From assembly GCA_027310225.1 (NCBI GenBank), contig DAIDBG010000094.1, forward strand, positions 1 through 32,412: a stretch of 32,412 nucleotides of DNA, read 5' to 3'. The notes under the pieces were generated by a model that was given only the letters and a program-made list of their open reading frames with translations, made no database searches and was not told the DNA's origin. Made by a program: the position numbers and the translations under genes. Numbering within the stretch: position 1 is the stretch's first letter; each line of letters starts with the position of its first letter. This DNA is from a bacterium (lineage in GTDB: Bacteria; Pseudomonadota; Gammaproteobacteria; Burkholderiales; SG8-41). Below are positions 25,783-32,412 of this stretch, one piece after another.

Positions 25783-25813
25783 GATTTTGCCGGACTTGGT
25801 CCGGCAAAATCCT
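25781..25813. terminator. Perfect 15-bp hairpin at the dppF-like stop, terminator or REP-like
   Basis: AGGATTTTGCCGGAC (25781-25795) and GTCCGGCAAAATCCT (25799-25813) are perfect complements around a TTG loop. The stem begins inside the TAG stop. It lies between convergent ATPase genes, where a bidirectional terminator is expected, but a T-run is missing on both sides (TATAGC follows). The left arm resembles that of the 4091-4123 hairpin at 13 of 15 positions, so a dispersed palindromic repeat is an equally good reading. Confidence 0.6.
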
Positions 25814-25837
25814 TATAGCACGTAACAAAATGAGTTT

Positions 25838-25873
25838 CCCCGCTCCCCTGCTCACGGAGGGCAGGGGAAGGGG
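25838..25873. repeat. GC-rich dyad between convergent ATPase genes
   Basis: CCCCTGC (25845-25851) pairs with GCAGGGG (25861-25867). An outer CCCC/GGGG clamp is separated by a small internal loop, and the apical loop is 9 nt. On the minus strand the stem is followed by AAACTCATTTTGTT, a weak T-rich stretch, so it may help to terminate the oppD-like transcript. Similar pyrimidine/purine-rich dyads are common between genes in this bacterial group. Confidence 0.4.
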
Positions 25874-25895
25874 CACAGAAACGTTACGGGCGCGC

Positions 25896-26951
25896 TTAAG
25901 AGCCGGTGTGAGGGCTCAAGTTCGACGGGCTGGACAGGCTGCTCGGCGGCGAGCCGTAAAGCCAGCATCGCACGCAATGGCCGGATGTGGTTTGCAGTAA
26001 CGCCGGCTCTTCGCTGGAACAGACAGGAAGCGCCTTCGGACAGCGCGGTTGAAACGCGCAACCCCGCGGCAGATTGGCGGGACTGGGCACGACGCCGGGA
26101 ATTGCGTGGAGTTTTCTTTCTTTCGGTTCGGAACGCTTCATTCTGAGTCGCGGAATGGAGTCAAGCAGCCCTGACGTATATGGGTGCAGCGGCTGCTCGA
26201 AGATTCGCTCGACGCTCGATTCTTCGACGATCCTGCCCGCGTACATGACGGCGACGCGGTCGCAGGTTTCGGCGACGAGTCCCATGTCATGGGAAATGAA
26301 TGCGATAGCGGTCGAGTATTCCTTTTGCAGCGCGGCCATGAGATCGATGATCTGCGCCTGGATGGTGACATCGAGCGCGGTGGTTGGCTCGTCCGCGAGC
26401 AGAACTTCCGGATTGCAGGCGAGCGCCATCGCGATCATCACACGCTGTCGCATTCCGCCAGATAACTGGTGCGGATATTCCTTGATGCGCTGGGCAGGCA
26501 GAGAAATGCCAACCTTGTCGAGCATGTTAGTTGCGTAGTCGAGCGCTTCATGCTTTCCCATTTTGAGGTGCAGCTCGACTGTCTCGGCGATTTGCCGGCC
26601 GATCGTGAACACCGGGTTCAAGCTCGTCATCGGCTCCTGAAAAATCATGGCGATTTTGTTGCCGCGGATTTTGCGCAGCTCGCCGGCAGGCAGCGCGATC
26701 AGGTTTTCGCCGTGAAATAAAATTCCCGCGCCCGACACGCTGCCGGGCGGACGCGGAATCAGGCCGAGTATGGCGAGAGCGGTCACCGATTTGCCTGAAC
26801 CGGATTCGCCGACGATGCCCAGCGTTTCGCCGCGCTTAAGCTCGAAGCTCACACCGTTGACGGCGCGGACCGTTCCTCCTGAGGGCGTATCGAATCGTAC
26901 GTCGAGCTCCCGGACGGCGAGCACACTCGATTCGGCCGGCTGCCGATCCAT
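25896..26951 (-). CDS. ABC transporter ATP-binding protein, DppD/OppD type, on the opposite strand
   Basis: A 351-residue ATPase of the peptide-importer D class. Walker A is GESGSGKSV (48-56), the Q-loop segment is MIFQEPMTSLNPVF, the signature LSGGMRQRV, Walker B LLADEP, and the H-loop FISHDM. The C-terminal extension is CAFQPRCPKALPVC. The last ~20 residues (SPPSSLSSPSNLSPHTGS) are Ser/Pro-rich and look like read-through beyond the normal family end. It points towards the plus-strand importer operon and sits 65 nt downstream of the nitrilase-like gene, with which it may be cotranscribed. It probably partners the F-type ATPase at 24802 (inference). Confidence 0.93.
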   Translation of the reverse strand: MDRQPAESSVLAVRELDVRFDTPSGGTVRAVNGVSFELKRGETLGIVGESGSGKSVTALAILGLIPRPPGSVSGAGILFHGENLIALPAGELRKIRGNKIAMIFQEPMTSLNPVFTIGRQIAETVELHLKMGKHEALDYATNMLDKVGISLPAQRIKEYPHQLSGGMRQRVMIAMALACNPEVLLADEPTTALDVTIQAQIIDLMAALQKEYSTAIAFISHDMGLVAETCDRVAVMYAGRIVEESSVERIFEQPLHPYTSGLLDSIPRLRMKRSEPKERKLHAIPGVVPSPANLPRGCAFQPRCPKALPVCSSEEPALLQTTSGHCVRCWLYGSPPSSLSSPSNLSPHTGS

Positions 26952-27016
26952 TTGTCAGTCAGCTCCGGCCAACTCGTAATCTTTTCTTGTAAGGCGTAGC
27001 CTTCACCCCTCTGCCC

Positions 27017-28063
27017 TCACCGCTCCCTGAACCGGAACGGTCCGCCGTACTTCTCGAGAATGCGTGTGTAATCGCCCTCGTAGATGCGATCGTATTCCTC
27101 GAGCCAGCCGTCGAGGTTGCCGTTACGCCAGTATTCGTAGTCCATCGAATAGGGGCTCGGTTCGCACAGTTCCTGATAGAGCGAAGGATCCCGTTCGTAG
27201 ATCTGGCCGGGGCGGCAGCCGATGGGACGGAAGCCGGGCTCGGGAACCGACATGTTCTCCTCGTCGAAATTCCGGGTGCGCAGATAGCGCAGCCGTTCCA
27301 TGTCGAGATCCGTTATGAGCACGCCCGGCTCGGTGAGCTTGCCTTCCATGCGCTCCGGACCCGCCGCAATGGCGCCCGCGGACATCTGCGTCCGATAATC
27401 GAAATGCTCGGCAACATAGAGATTCTGCGTTGACAGCACGTAGCACAGATTCTCCGCCGCTCGCGCGCGGGCGAGGCAGTACCATGTGTCCTGTATTGCG
27501 AGCCCGGTCTGGCTATGCCTGCCGTGCACCGGGGAAACGATGATCTCCGCGCCGCGCAGCATGAGCATGCGCGGCAGCTCGGGGCACCACAGCTCGCTGC
27601 AGATGAGCAACCCGACCTTTCCGAGCTCGGTGTCCACGACGATCCGCTTCTTGCCCGGCAACAAATGCGCTTTCCCGCCGTAGAGATAGGCGTTGAGCGG
27701 CGGCGTATCGGGCTGCTGACGCAGATAGCATGCGAGCTCGCGGCCGTCCGGGCCGAACATTCTCAGCGTGAGCAGATGCGCACCCGGCACATCGCTTGTC
27801 ACCACGTTGCCCGCGATGATGTACAGCGCGTGCTGTTTCGCCTTTTTCTTCAATTCCTCGACGGGATCGAACGGAAACTTCGGATTGTCGAGCGGACCCG
27901 TCATCGGTCCCGGATAGCCTTCGGGATAGAGCACGAGCTGAGCGCCTTTGCGTGCGGCCTCATCCGCGTACTCGATGGCGCGCTCGGCGTTCTGCCACTC
28001 GGCTTCGCCATAATAGGAATGCGGCAGAACGATGCCGACCCGGACGCTCGCTGGCTGTACCAT
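27017..28063 (-). CDS. Nitrilase-superfamily carbon-nitrogen hydrolase (amidase-like)
   Basis: A 348-residue cytosolic hydrolase of amides or nitriles. The Glu-Lys-Cys triad appears intact: Glu48 in LVLYPEGYPG, Lys131 in YGGKAHLLPGKK, and Cys155 in VGLLICSELWCPELPR. The extended C-terminal part (from about 265) with WRNGNLDGWLEEYDRIYEG is longer than in simple amidases and may serve oligomerisation. A GAGGAG site lies about 9 nt before the ATG at 28063. It is followed by the D-type ATPase on the same strand, so import and amide hydrolysis may be coupled. The substrate is unknown; an aliphatic or amino-acid amide is a guess. Confidence 0.88.
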   Translation of the reverse strand: MVQPASVRVGIVLPHSYYGEAEWQNAERAIEYADEAARKGAQLVLYPEGYPGPMTGPLDNPKFPFDPVEELKKKAKQHALYIIAGNVVTSDVPGAHLLTLRMFGPDGRELACYLRQQPDTPPLNAYLYGGKAHLLPGKKRIVVDTELGKVGLLICSELWCPELPRMLMLRGAEIIVSPVHGRHSQTGLAIQDTWYCLARARAAENLCYVLSTQNLYVAEHFDYRTQMSAGAIAAGPERMEGKLTEPGVLITDLDMERLRYLRTRNFDEENMSVPEPGFRPIGCRPGQIYERDPSLYQELCEPSPYSMDYEYWRNGNLDGWLEEYDRIYEGDYTRILEKYGGPFRFRER

Positions 28064-28179
28064 GAAATACGCCTCCTCGACAAGTCTGAACCGCTGCGCG
28101 GGCGCGGCGATCGCTCTACCGAAGATCGCACGCAGCCTGCCACGCCCATGTTACCGGTGTGGCGGGCGCAGCGGCAAAT

Positions 28180-28362
28180 GAATTTTCCTTTTTCACCAGC
28201 GCGGCGATGCACTCCCCGTTGATGCAGTTCTGCAGCGACACTACGAAGCCGTCAGGAGCGAGATCGTGTGGCGTTTGGACCCGGTCACGCCCGAGAGCTC
28301 GATGCCGCTCGCGCGCATGTACTCGACGTGCTCCGGCCACGGATCAATCAACGAGAAACGAA
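28180..28362 (-). pseudogene. Ketopantoate-reductase-like (PanE/ApbA family) remnant
   Basis: Two short blocks in different frames resemble one protein. From 28360 one frame reads RFSLIDPWPEHVEYMRASGI then ELSGVTGSKRHTI and stops at 28241. A second frame near 28265-28190 reads LAPDGFVVSLQNCINGECIA then ALVKKENS. Both blocks are characteristic of ketopantoate-reductase-like proteins, but the N-terminal GxGxxG start, about 40-50 residues between the blocks and the whole C-terminal half are missing. This is a collapsed gene. It starts immediately after the end of the broken dehydrogenase gene. The rest of the 28064-28179 interval holds only the nitrilase ribosome-binding region. Confidence 0.6.
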
Positions 28363-29415
28363 TCACCCCTTCAGCTTCTCGATGATGGCGTCAGTCATCG
28401 CGCGCGTGCCGGCGGTCCCTCCGAGGTCGCGCGTGACATGGCGCTTTTCCGCAAGCACCTTTTCCAGCGCCGATTCGATGCGGTCCGCGCCGCCGCCCTC
28501 CCCGATGTAGCGCAGCATCATCACGGCGGAAAGGATGCATGCCGCCGGGTTGGCGATGTCCCGGCCGGCGATGTCGGGCGCGCTGCCGTGCACCGCCTCG
28601 AACATCGCGTAGTCGGTGCCGATGTTCGCGCCCGGCGCAAGCCCCAGCCCGCCGACCAGCCCCGCCGCGAGGTCGGACACGATATCGCCGTAGAGGTTGG
28701 GCAGCAGCAGGCAGTCGAAGGCCTCCGGCTTCATGACAAATTACATGCACAGCGCGTCCACCACGCGCTGGTCCACCGTGAACTCCGGGTGCCGCTTCGC
28801 GACCTCCTGCGCGGTCCTGAGGAACAGGCCGTCGGTCATCTTGAGCACGTTCGCCTTGTGCCCGATGGTGAGCCTGCGCCGGCGCGTCCCCATGTAATCG
28901 AAGGCGAAGCGCGCCACGCGCTCGCTCGCGCGAACCGAGATGATCTTGATCGCTTCCGCCGTGCTCTCATCCACCATGCGCTCGATCCCGGTATAGAGAT
29001 CCTCGCTGTTCTCGCGGAAGATCACGAGATCCACTCCCTCGTAGCGGGAGGCGACGCCGGGATAGTTCCGCACCGGACGCACGTTGACGAAGAGCCCCAG
29101 TTCCTTGCGCAACGCGATCGCCACGCTGGGATAGACGCGGCGAATCGTTCGCCCGCCGGAGCCGGCGCGCTCGATCGGAACGCGGTAATCGCCGCCGAAC
29201 GGCGTCTGCGTCGGCCCCTTGAGGGCGATCCGGTTGCGGTCTATCGAATCGAACACCGCGCGCGGCAGCGGCGAGCCGTGTTCCTCCCCCGCGCGCATGC
29301 CCGCGGCGACCTCCTCGAATTCCACGGCCGCATCGGAGGCGCGCACCACTTCGCGCGCGGCGCGGGTCACTTCCGGGCCGATGCCGTCGCCGGGTATCAG
29401 CGTGATCGTGTGCAT
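28363..29415 (-). pseudogene. NAD-dependent isocitrate/isopropylmalate dehydrogenase family gene with one in-frame TAA
   Basis: Beta-decarboxylating dehydrogenase, most like NAD-type isocitrate dehydrogenase: ITLIPGDGIGPEV, GPTQTPFGG, ELGLFVNVRPVRNYPGV, DLVIFRENSEDLYTGIE, LTIGHKANVLKMTDGLF, then VVDALCM, a TAA at 28743-28741, and in the same frame [34 protein letters not shown]. Relatives usually have Gln (CAA or CAG) at the stop position, so a single C-to-T change explains it. The 224-residue product lacks the metal-binding Asp residues of [13 protein letters not shown]. Restart at the ATG 28734 could give a 123-residue fragment. The ATG at 29415 begins 1 nt after the tctA stop. Confidence 0.85.
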
Positions 29416-29416
29416 G

Positions 29417-30928
29417 TCAGGCCGTGTCGCGCGAGCCGTCCCGCCACGCCTTGAGCCGCGGCAGAATAAACGGCAGGACGACGGACAGCGCCGAGAGCGC
29501 GACCAGGGTCACGGAGATCGCGCTGCCCACGAAGATCCCGGGATTGCCGCCCGAGATCGTCATCGCCTGGCGGAACGACTGCTCCATCGTGCCGCCCAGC
29601 ACGAGGGACAGCACCATGGGCGCGACCGGGATGTCCGCCTTGCGGAAGAGGTAGCCGGCGATCCCGAACAGCAGGCCGATGTAGAGCTCGACCGGGTTGC
29701 CGTTGAGAGCGTACACGCCGATGGCCGAGATCGCCATGATCAGCGGCATCAGGATGCCGCGGGGAATGTAGAGCAGGCGCACGAACAGCCCGATCAGCGG
29801 CAGGTTAAGGATCAGCAGCATGATGTTCCCGATGTACATGCTGTCCACCAGCCCCCATACCAGGTCGGGACGGTTCTGGAACAGCAGCGGTCCCGGCTGT
29901 ATGCCGTACATGATGAAGGCGCCAAGCAGCACCGCCGTCGCGCCCCCGCCCGGGATGCCGAGCGTCAGCAGCGGCACCATGGCGCCGGCGGTGTCGGAGT
30001 TGTTCGCCGCCTCGGGCCCGGCCACGCCCTCGATCGCGCCCTTGCCAAACTCCTCGGGATGTCTGGACAGGCGCTTCTCCCAGACGTACGACAGGATCGC
30101 GGCGATGGTGCCGCCGGCCCCGGGCAGCACGCCGATGACGAAGCCGATGACACCGCCGCGCAGGATCGGCGCGACCGAGCGCTCCCATTCGTCGCGCGTG
30201 AACCACAGCCTGCCCTTCAGGCGGATGATCTCGGAGCGCACGCCCTTCGTGATGTCCTCCATCGTGGAGAACACTTCCGCGATGGCGAACAGCCCCACCA
30301 CGGCGATCACGAAGCCGACGCCGTCCTGCAGCTCCGGAATGCCCATGGTGTAGCGCGGCTGCCCGCTCTGCAGATCTATACCGATGGTCGCGATCATGAG
30401 CCCCAGGATGGTCGAGATCATCGCCTTCGCGGGCGACTTGCCCCCGAGCGAGGACACCGCGGTCAGTGCGAAGAACATGAGCGCGAAGTACTCCGCCGGC
30501 CCGAACTTCAGCGCCATGCTCGCGAGCGGCACCGCGAATACCGTCAACCCGACCACGCCGAGCGTGCCGGCGATGAACGAGCCCACCGCCGAGATGGCGA
30601 GCGCGGCGCCGGCCCTGCCCTTCTTCGCCATCTGATAGCCGTCAATGGCAGTCATCACCGACGCGGCTTCGCCCGGGGTGTTGATCAGGATCGCCGTGGT
30701 CGAGCCGCCGTACTTGGTGCCGTAGTAAATGCCCGCCATCATGATCAAGGCGGACGTTGGGTTCATGCCGTAGGTCACCGGGATGAGCAGCGCGATGCCC
30801 GCCGAGGGGCCGATTCCCGGCAGCACGCCGATGATGGTGCCGAGAAACACGCCGATGAACGTGTACCAGAGGTTGATCGGCTGCAGGGAAACCGCGAAGC
30901 CGTTGAGGATGTGCGTCAGCGTCTCCAT
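29417..30928 (-). CDS. tctA: Tripartite tricarboxylate transporter large membrane subunit TctA
   Basis: A 503-residue, about twelve-helix permease of the TTT family that takes up citrate-like or other carboxylates with a periplasmic TctC receptor and TctB. The family signatures are present: VFLGTIIGVLPGIGPSAGIA, GTKYGGSTTAILINTPGEAA followed by MTAIDGYQMAKKGRAG, and the second-repeat copy IGVLPGAGGTIAAILSYVWE with GIPGGGATAVLLGAFIMYGI. The ATG at 30928 overlaps the tctB stop as TGATG; an in-frame extension to 31165 is Arg-rich, overlaps tctB and was rejected. The next gene starts 1 nt downstream. No tctC is in the window. Confidence 0.96.
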   Translation of the reverse strand: METLTHILNGFAVSLQPINLWYTFIGVFLGTIIGVLPGIGPSAGIALLIPVTYGMNPTSALIMMAGIYYGTKYGGSTTAILINTPGEAASVMTAIDGYQMAKKGRAGAALAISAVGSFIAGTLGVVGLTVFAVPLASMALKFGPAEYFALMFFALTAVSSLGGKSPAKAMISTILGLMIATIGIDLQSGQPRYTMGIPELQDGVGFVIAVVGLFAIAEVFSTMEDITKGVRSEIIRLKGRLWFTRDEWERSVAPILRGGVIGFVIGVLPGAGGTIAAILSYVWEKRLSRHPEEFGKGAIEGVAGPEAANNSDTAGAMVPLLTLGIPGGGATAVLLGAFIMYGIQPGPLLFQNRPDLVWGLVDSMYIGNIMLLILNLPLIGLFVRLLYIPRGILMPLIMAISAIGVYALNGNPVELYIGLLFGIAGYLFRKADIPVAPMVLSLVLGGTMEQSFRQAMTISGGNPGIFVGSAISVTLVALSALSVVLPFILPRLKAWRDGSRDTA

Positions 30929-31392
30929 CAGAACGGCAGGATGCCTTTCGGCAGGTTGACGTCGAGCTTGACGAACATCGCGTAGCTCAACAGGCAGAAC
31001 AGCACCGAGGCGAGTGCGTTTGTCACCCACCGGCCGCGATTGAACCACGCCATCAGCGCGAACAGGTAGATCGCGGTGGCGACGACGTAGCCGAGCCTCT
31101 CGAACGCCGCGTAGTACGCGCCGGTCCAGACGATCACGCCCGCAATGACCCAGAGGTGCCGCCAATCGTGCGATCCGACACGAGCGGCCCCCGGGACCGG
31201 CGCTCTACGATCCTTCCGCATCTCGGCGAACAGCAATCCCGCGGCGATCAGCAGCCCGAGGCCGAGCAGCCGCGGGAACGCCTTCGGCCCGAGGGGGTCG
31301 CCGATCTCGAGGACGGGGATTTGCGCGGTGGCGAAGAGATAGACCCCCGCCACGACGATGGTGCCGACGAGGATGACCCGATCGGTCATCAT
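30928..31392 (-). CDS. tctB: Tripartite tricarboxylate transporter small membrane subunit TctB
   Basis: A 154-residue protein with four hydrophobic segments (about residues 6-22, 43-58, 82-100 and 108-148), matching the small TctB subunit. The characteristic central GDPLGPKAFPRLLGLGLLIA and C-terminal YAMFVKLDVNLPKGILPF are visible. The start is taken at the first of two consecutive ATGs (31392, MMTDRV); the strongest purine-rich site, GAGGAG, is unusually distant, so the start is uncertain by a few codons. It is coupled to tctA by a TGATG overlap. Confidence 0.92.
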   Translation of the reverse strand: MMTDRVILVGTIVVAGVYLFATAQIPVLEIGDPLGPKAFPRLLGLGLLIAAGLLFAEMRKDRRAPVPGAARVGSHDWRHLWVIAGVIVWTGAYYAAFERLGYVVATAIYLFALMAWFNRGRWVTNALASVLFCLLSYAMFVKLDVNLPKGILPF

Positions 31393-31502
31393 GGGTAAGC
31401 TCTTGTTCTCCTCAACGGGCGCACGATTTTTTTCCGCCGCGGGTCCGCAGGACCGCACCGCCGCGGGCGGCCGGCCTCCATCTTACCCAAGAACGGGCCT
31501 CC

Positions 31503-32412
31503 CTACATTTGCCTGCGGTACTCTGCGGGATCAATCCGCGCTTCGATCAGCGTGAAGCGGGAGGACCGGAGAGCCGACCGCGCGGCTTTCCTGAGATCCG
31601 CGATGCTCCCCGCCACGACGCCGTTGCCGCCGTACGCCCTGGCCAGCGCCGCGTAATCCGGGCTGCCGGTGACGACGCCGGTTTCGGGCAACCGCATGCG
31701 CTCCTGCTTGAGCCTGATCAGCGACAGCGTGTCGTCGCGGAACACGACGATCGTGATCGCGAGCCGGTGATGCGCGAGCAGCGCCATTTCGCCGATCACC
31801 ATGTCGAGCCCCGCTTCCCCCATCATCGCCAGCACCGGCCGCCTCGGGAACAGCAGCTTGGCGGCGATCGCGGCCGGCAGCGCGTATCCCATCGAGCCGA
31901 GCCCGTTCGACTGGAGCAGCCGCCGCGGCTCGTACGATTGCCAGACGTGATTGATCAGGATGCGGTGCGAGCCGGTATCCAGGGTGGCGATGGTGTTGCG
32001 CGGGAACACCTTGCGCAGTGCCGATGCAACCTGATAGGGGCCGATGCCGCGCTTCGGCGCGTGCGCGATGGCTTTCTGTATCGAGGCGCGATAGCGGTCG
32101 AGTTTGGCGTCCGGCCAGCGCCGCGGAGGCGCGGCCGGAGCGGCGGCGACCAGCAGCCGGAGCGCGCCCGCGATGCCGCCCGCGTACTCGATGGCGCAGC
32201 GGTAAACGTGGTGCGTATTGGGAACGAGGTCCAGTGAAACGGTACGCTTGCCTTCGTCCCACGGCGCGATCCAGTCGCTGCGCAACTCCACGGGGTCGAA
32301 ACCGATGGCGAGGACGAGGTCGGCGTCGCGCACGCGCGCCATGTGGATGCCGTCCACCACCGGCGAGAGCCCGGCGCCGCCGATGCACAAGGGATGGTCT
32401 TCGGGAACGATC
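31503..32412 (-). CDS. Thiamine-diphosphate-dependent enzyme, acetolactate-synthase-like, 5' end cut by window edge
   Basis: The C-terminal ~300 residues of a ThDP-dependent 2-oxo-acid enzyme of the IlvB/sulfopyruvate decarboxylase group. The frame is open to the edge and reads IVPEDHPLCIGGAG near its start, a segment typical of the linker before the central domain. The C-terminal PYR-PP part shows LLQSNGLGSMGYALPAAIAA. The ThDP/Mg motif, normally GDGG...N, is GEAGLDMVIGEMALLAHH followed by VVFRDDTLSLIRLKQ, so Asp is replaced by Glu and Asn by Asp. It may still bind ThDP or have altered activity. It is first in line upstream of tctBA, with a 110-nt gap. Confidence 0.85.
   Translation of the reverse strand, partial: IVPEDHPLCIGGAGLSPVVDGIHMARVRDADLVLAIGFDPVELRSDWIAPWDEGKRTVSLDLVPNTHHVYRCAIEYAGGIAGALRLLVAAAPAAPPRRWPDAKLDRYRASIQKAIAHAPKRGIGPYQVASALRKVFPRNTIATLDTGSHRILINHVWQSYEPRRLLQSNGLGSMGYALPAAIAAKLLFPRRPVLAMMGEAGLDMVIGEMALLAHHRLAITIVVFRDDTLSLIRLKQERMRLPETGVVTGSPDYAALARAYGGNGVVAGSIADLRKAARSALRSSRFTLIEARIDPAEYRRQM

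Noticed and set aside
31393-31490. TGGGTAAG/CTTACCCA inverted repeat around the tctB 5' region
   Set aside because: Only 8 bp, about 90 nt apart; no periodic extension or other support.
1-32412. CRISPR arrays, tRNA or rRNA genes, complete insertion sequences, phage genes
   Set aside because: I looked for direct repeats of 25-40 nt with spacers, clover-leaf patterns and transposase or integrase motifs and saw none. The repeats present are heptamers and palindromes.

Overview
This window looks like a chromosomal segment of a GC-rich betaproteobacterium, most likely Burkholderiales or an uncultured relative. The indications are gene order (sdhCDAB-sdhE-gltA-sucA divergent from mdh), a TctA/TctB-type tripartite tricarboxylate transporter, and several stand-alone catabolic enzymes typical of that group. 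No rRNA, tRNA, CRISPR array or intact insertion sequence was seen. This is an assignment from gene content, not from a marker-gene phylogeny.

Left third (1-16800), central carbon metabolism. A minus-strand operon runs sdhC-sdhD-sdhA-sdhB-sdhE-gltA-sucA, with sucA cut by the window edge. It encodes succinate dehydrogenase with its flavinylation factor, citrate synthase and the 2-oxoglutarate dehydrogenase E1. Divergently, a plus-strand train runs mdh, prpC (2-methylcitrate synthase), a small membrane methyltransferase, prpD (2-methylcitrate dehydratase), then the E1-alpha, E1-beta and E2 subunits of a 2-oxo-acid dehydrogenase. A convergent LeuA/citramalate/homocitrate-synthase-like gene with its own promoter follows. 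Together these genes make and consume acetyl-CoA, propionyl-CoA, oxaloacetate and succinate. prpB and lpd are not in the window.

Middle (16900-28063), accessory catabolism and transport. It holds a polysaccharide-deacetylase-fold hydrolase, a lactonase-like amidohydrolase, a CPA2 cation/proton antiporter, a DapA-family aldolase with unusual active-site residues, and a peptide-type ABC importer (binding protein, two permeases, one ATPase on plus). The partner ATPase and a nitrilase-superfamily amidohydrolase lie convergently on minus. This part looks less GC-rich at third codon positions than the TCA region.

Right end (28064-32412), a decaying carboxylate-utilisation operon on minus. In transcription order it holds a ThDP enzyme (cut by the edge), tctB, tctA, an isocitrate/isopropylmalate-dehydrogenase gene broken by a single in-frame TAA, and a collapsed ketopantoate-reductase remnant.

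The least explained signals are non-coding: heptamer-periodic repeats in three intergenic spaces (one running through a stop codon), two similar ~33-bp palindromes 21 kb apart, a 97-bp segment bounded by inverted repeats after the E1-beta stop, an AT-rich palindrome containing the E2 start codon, and a strong hairpin in the sdhC leader.
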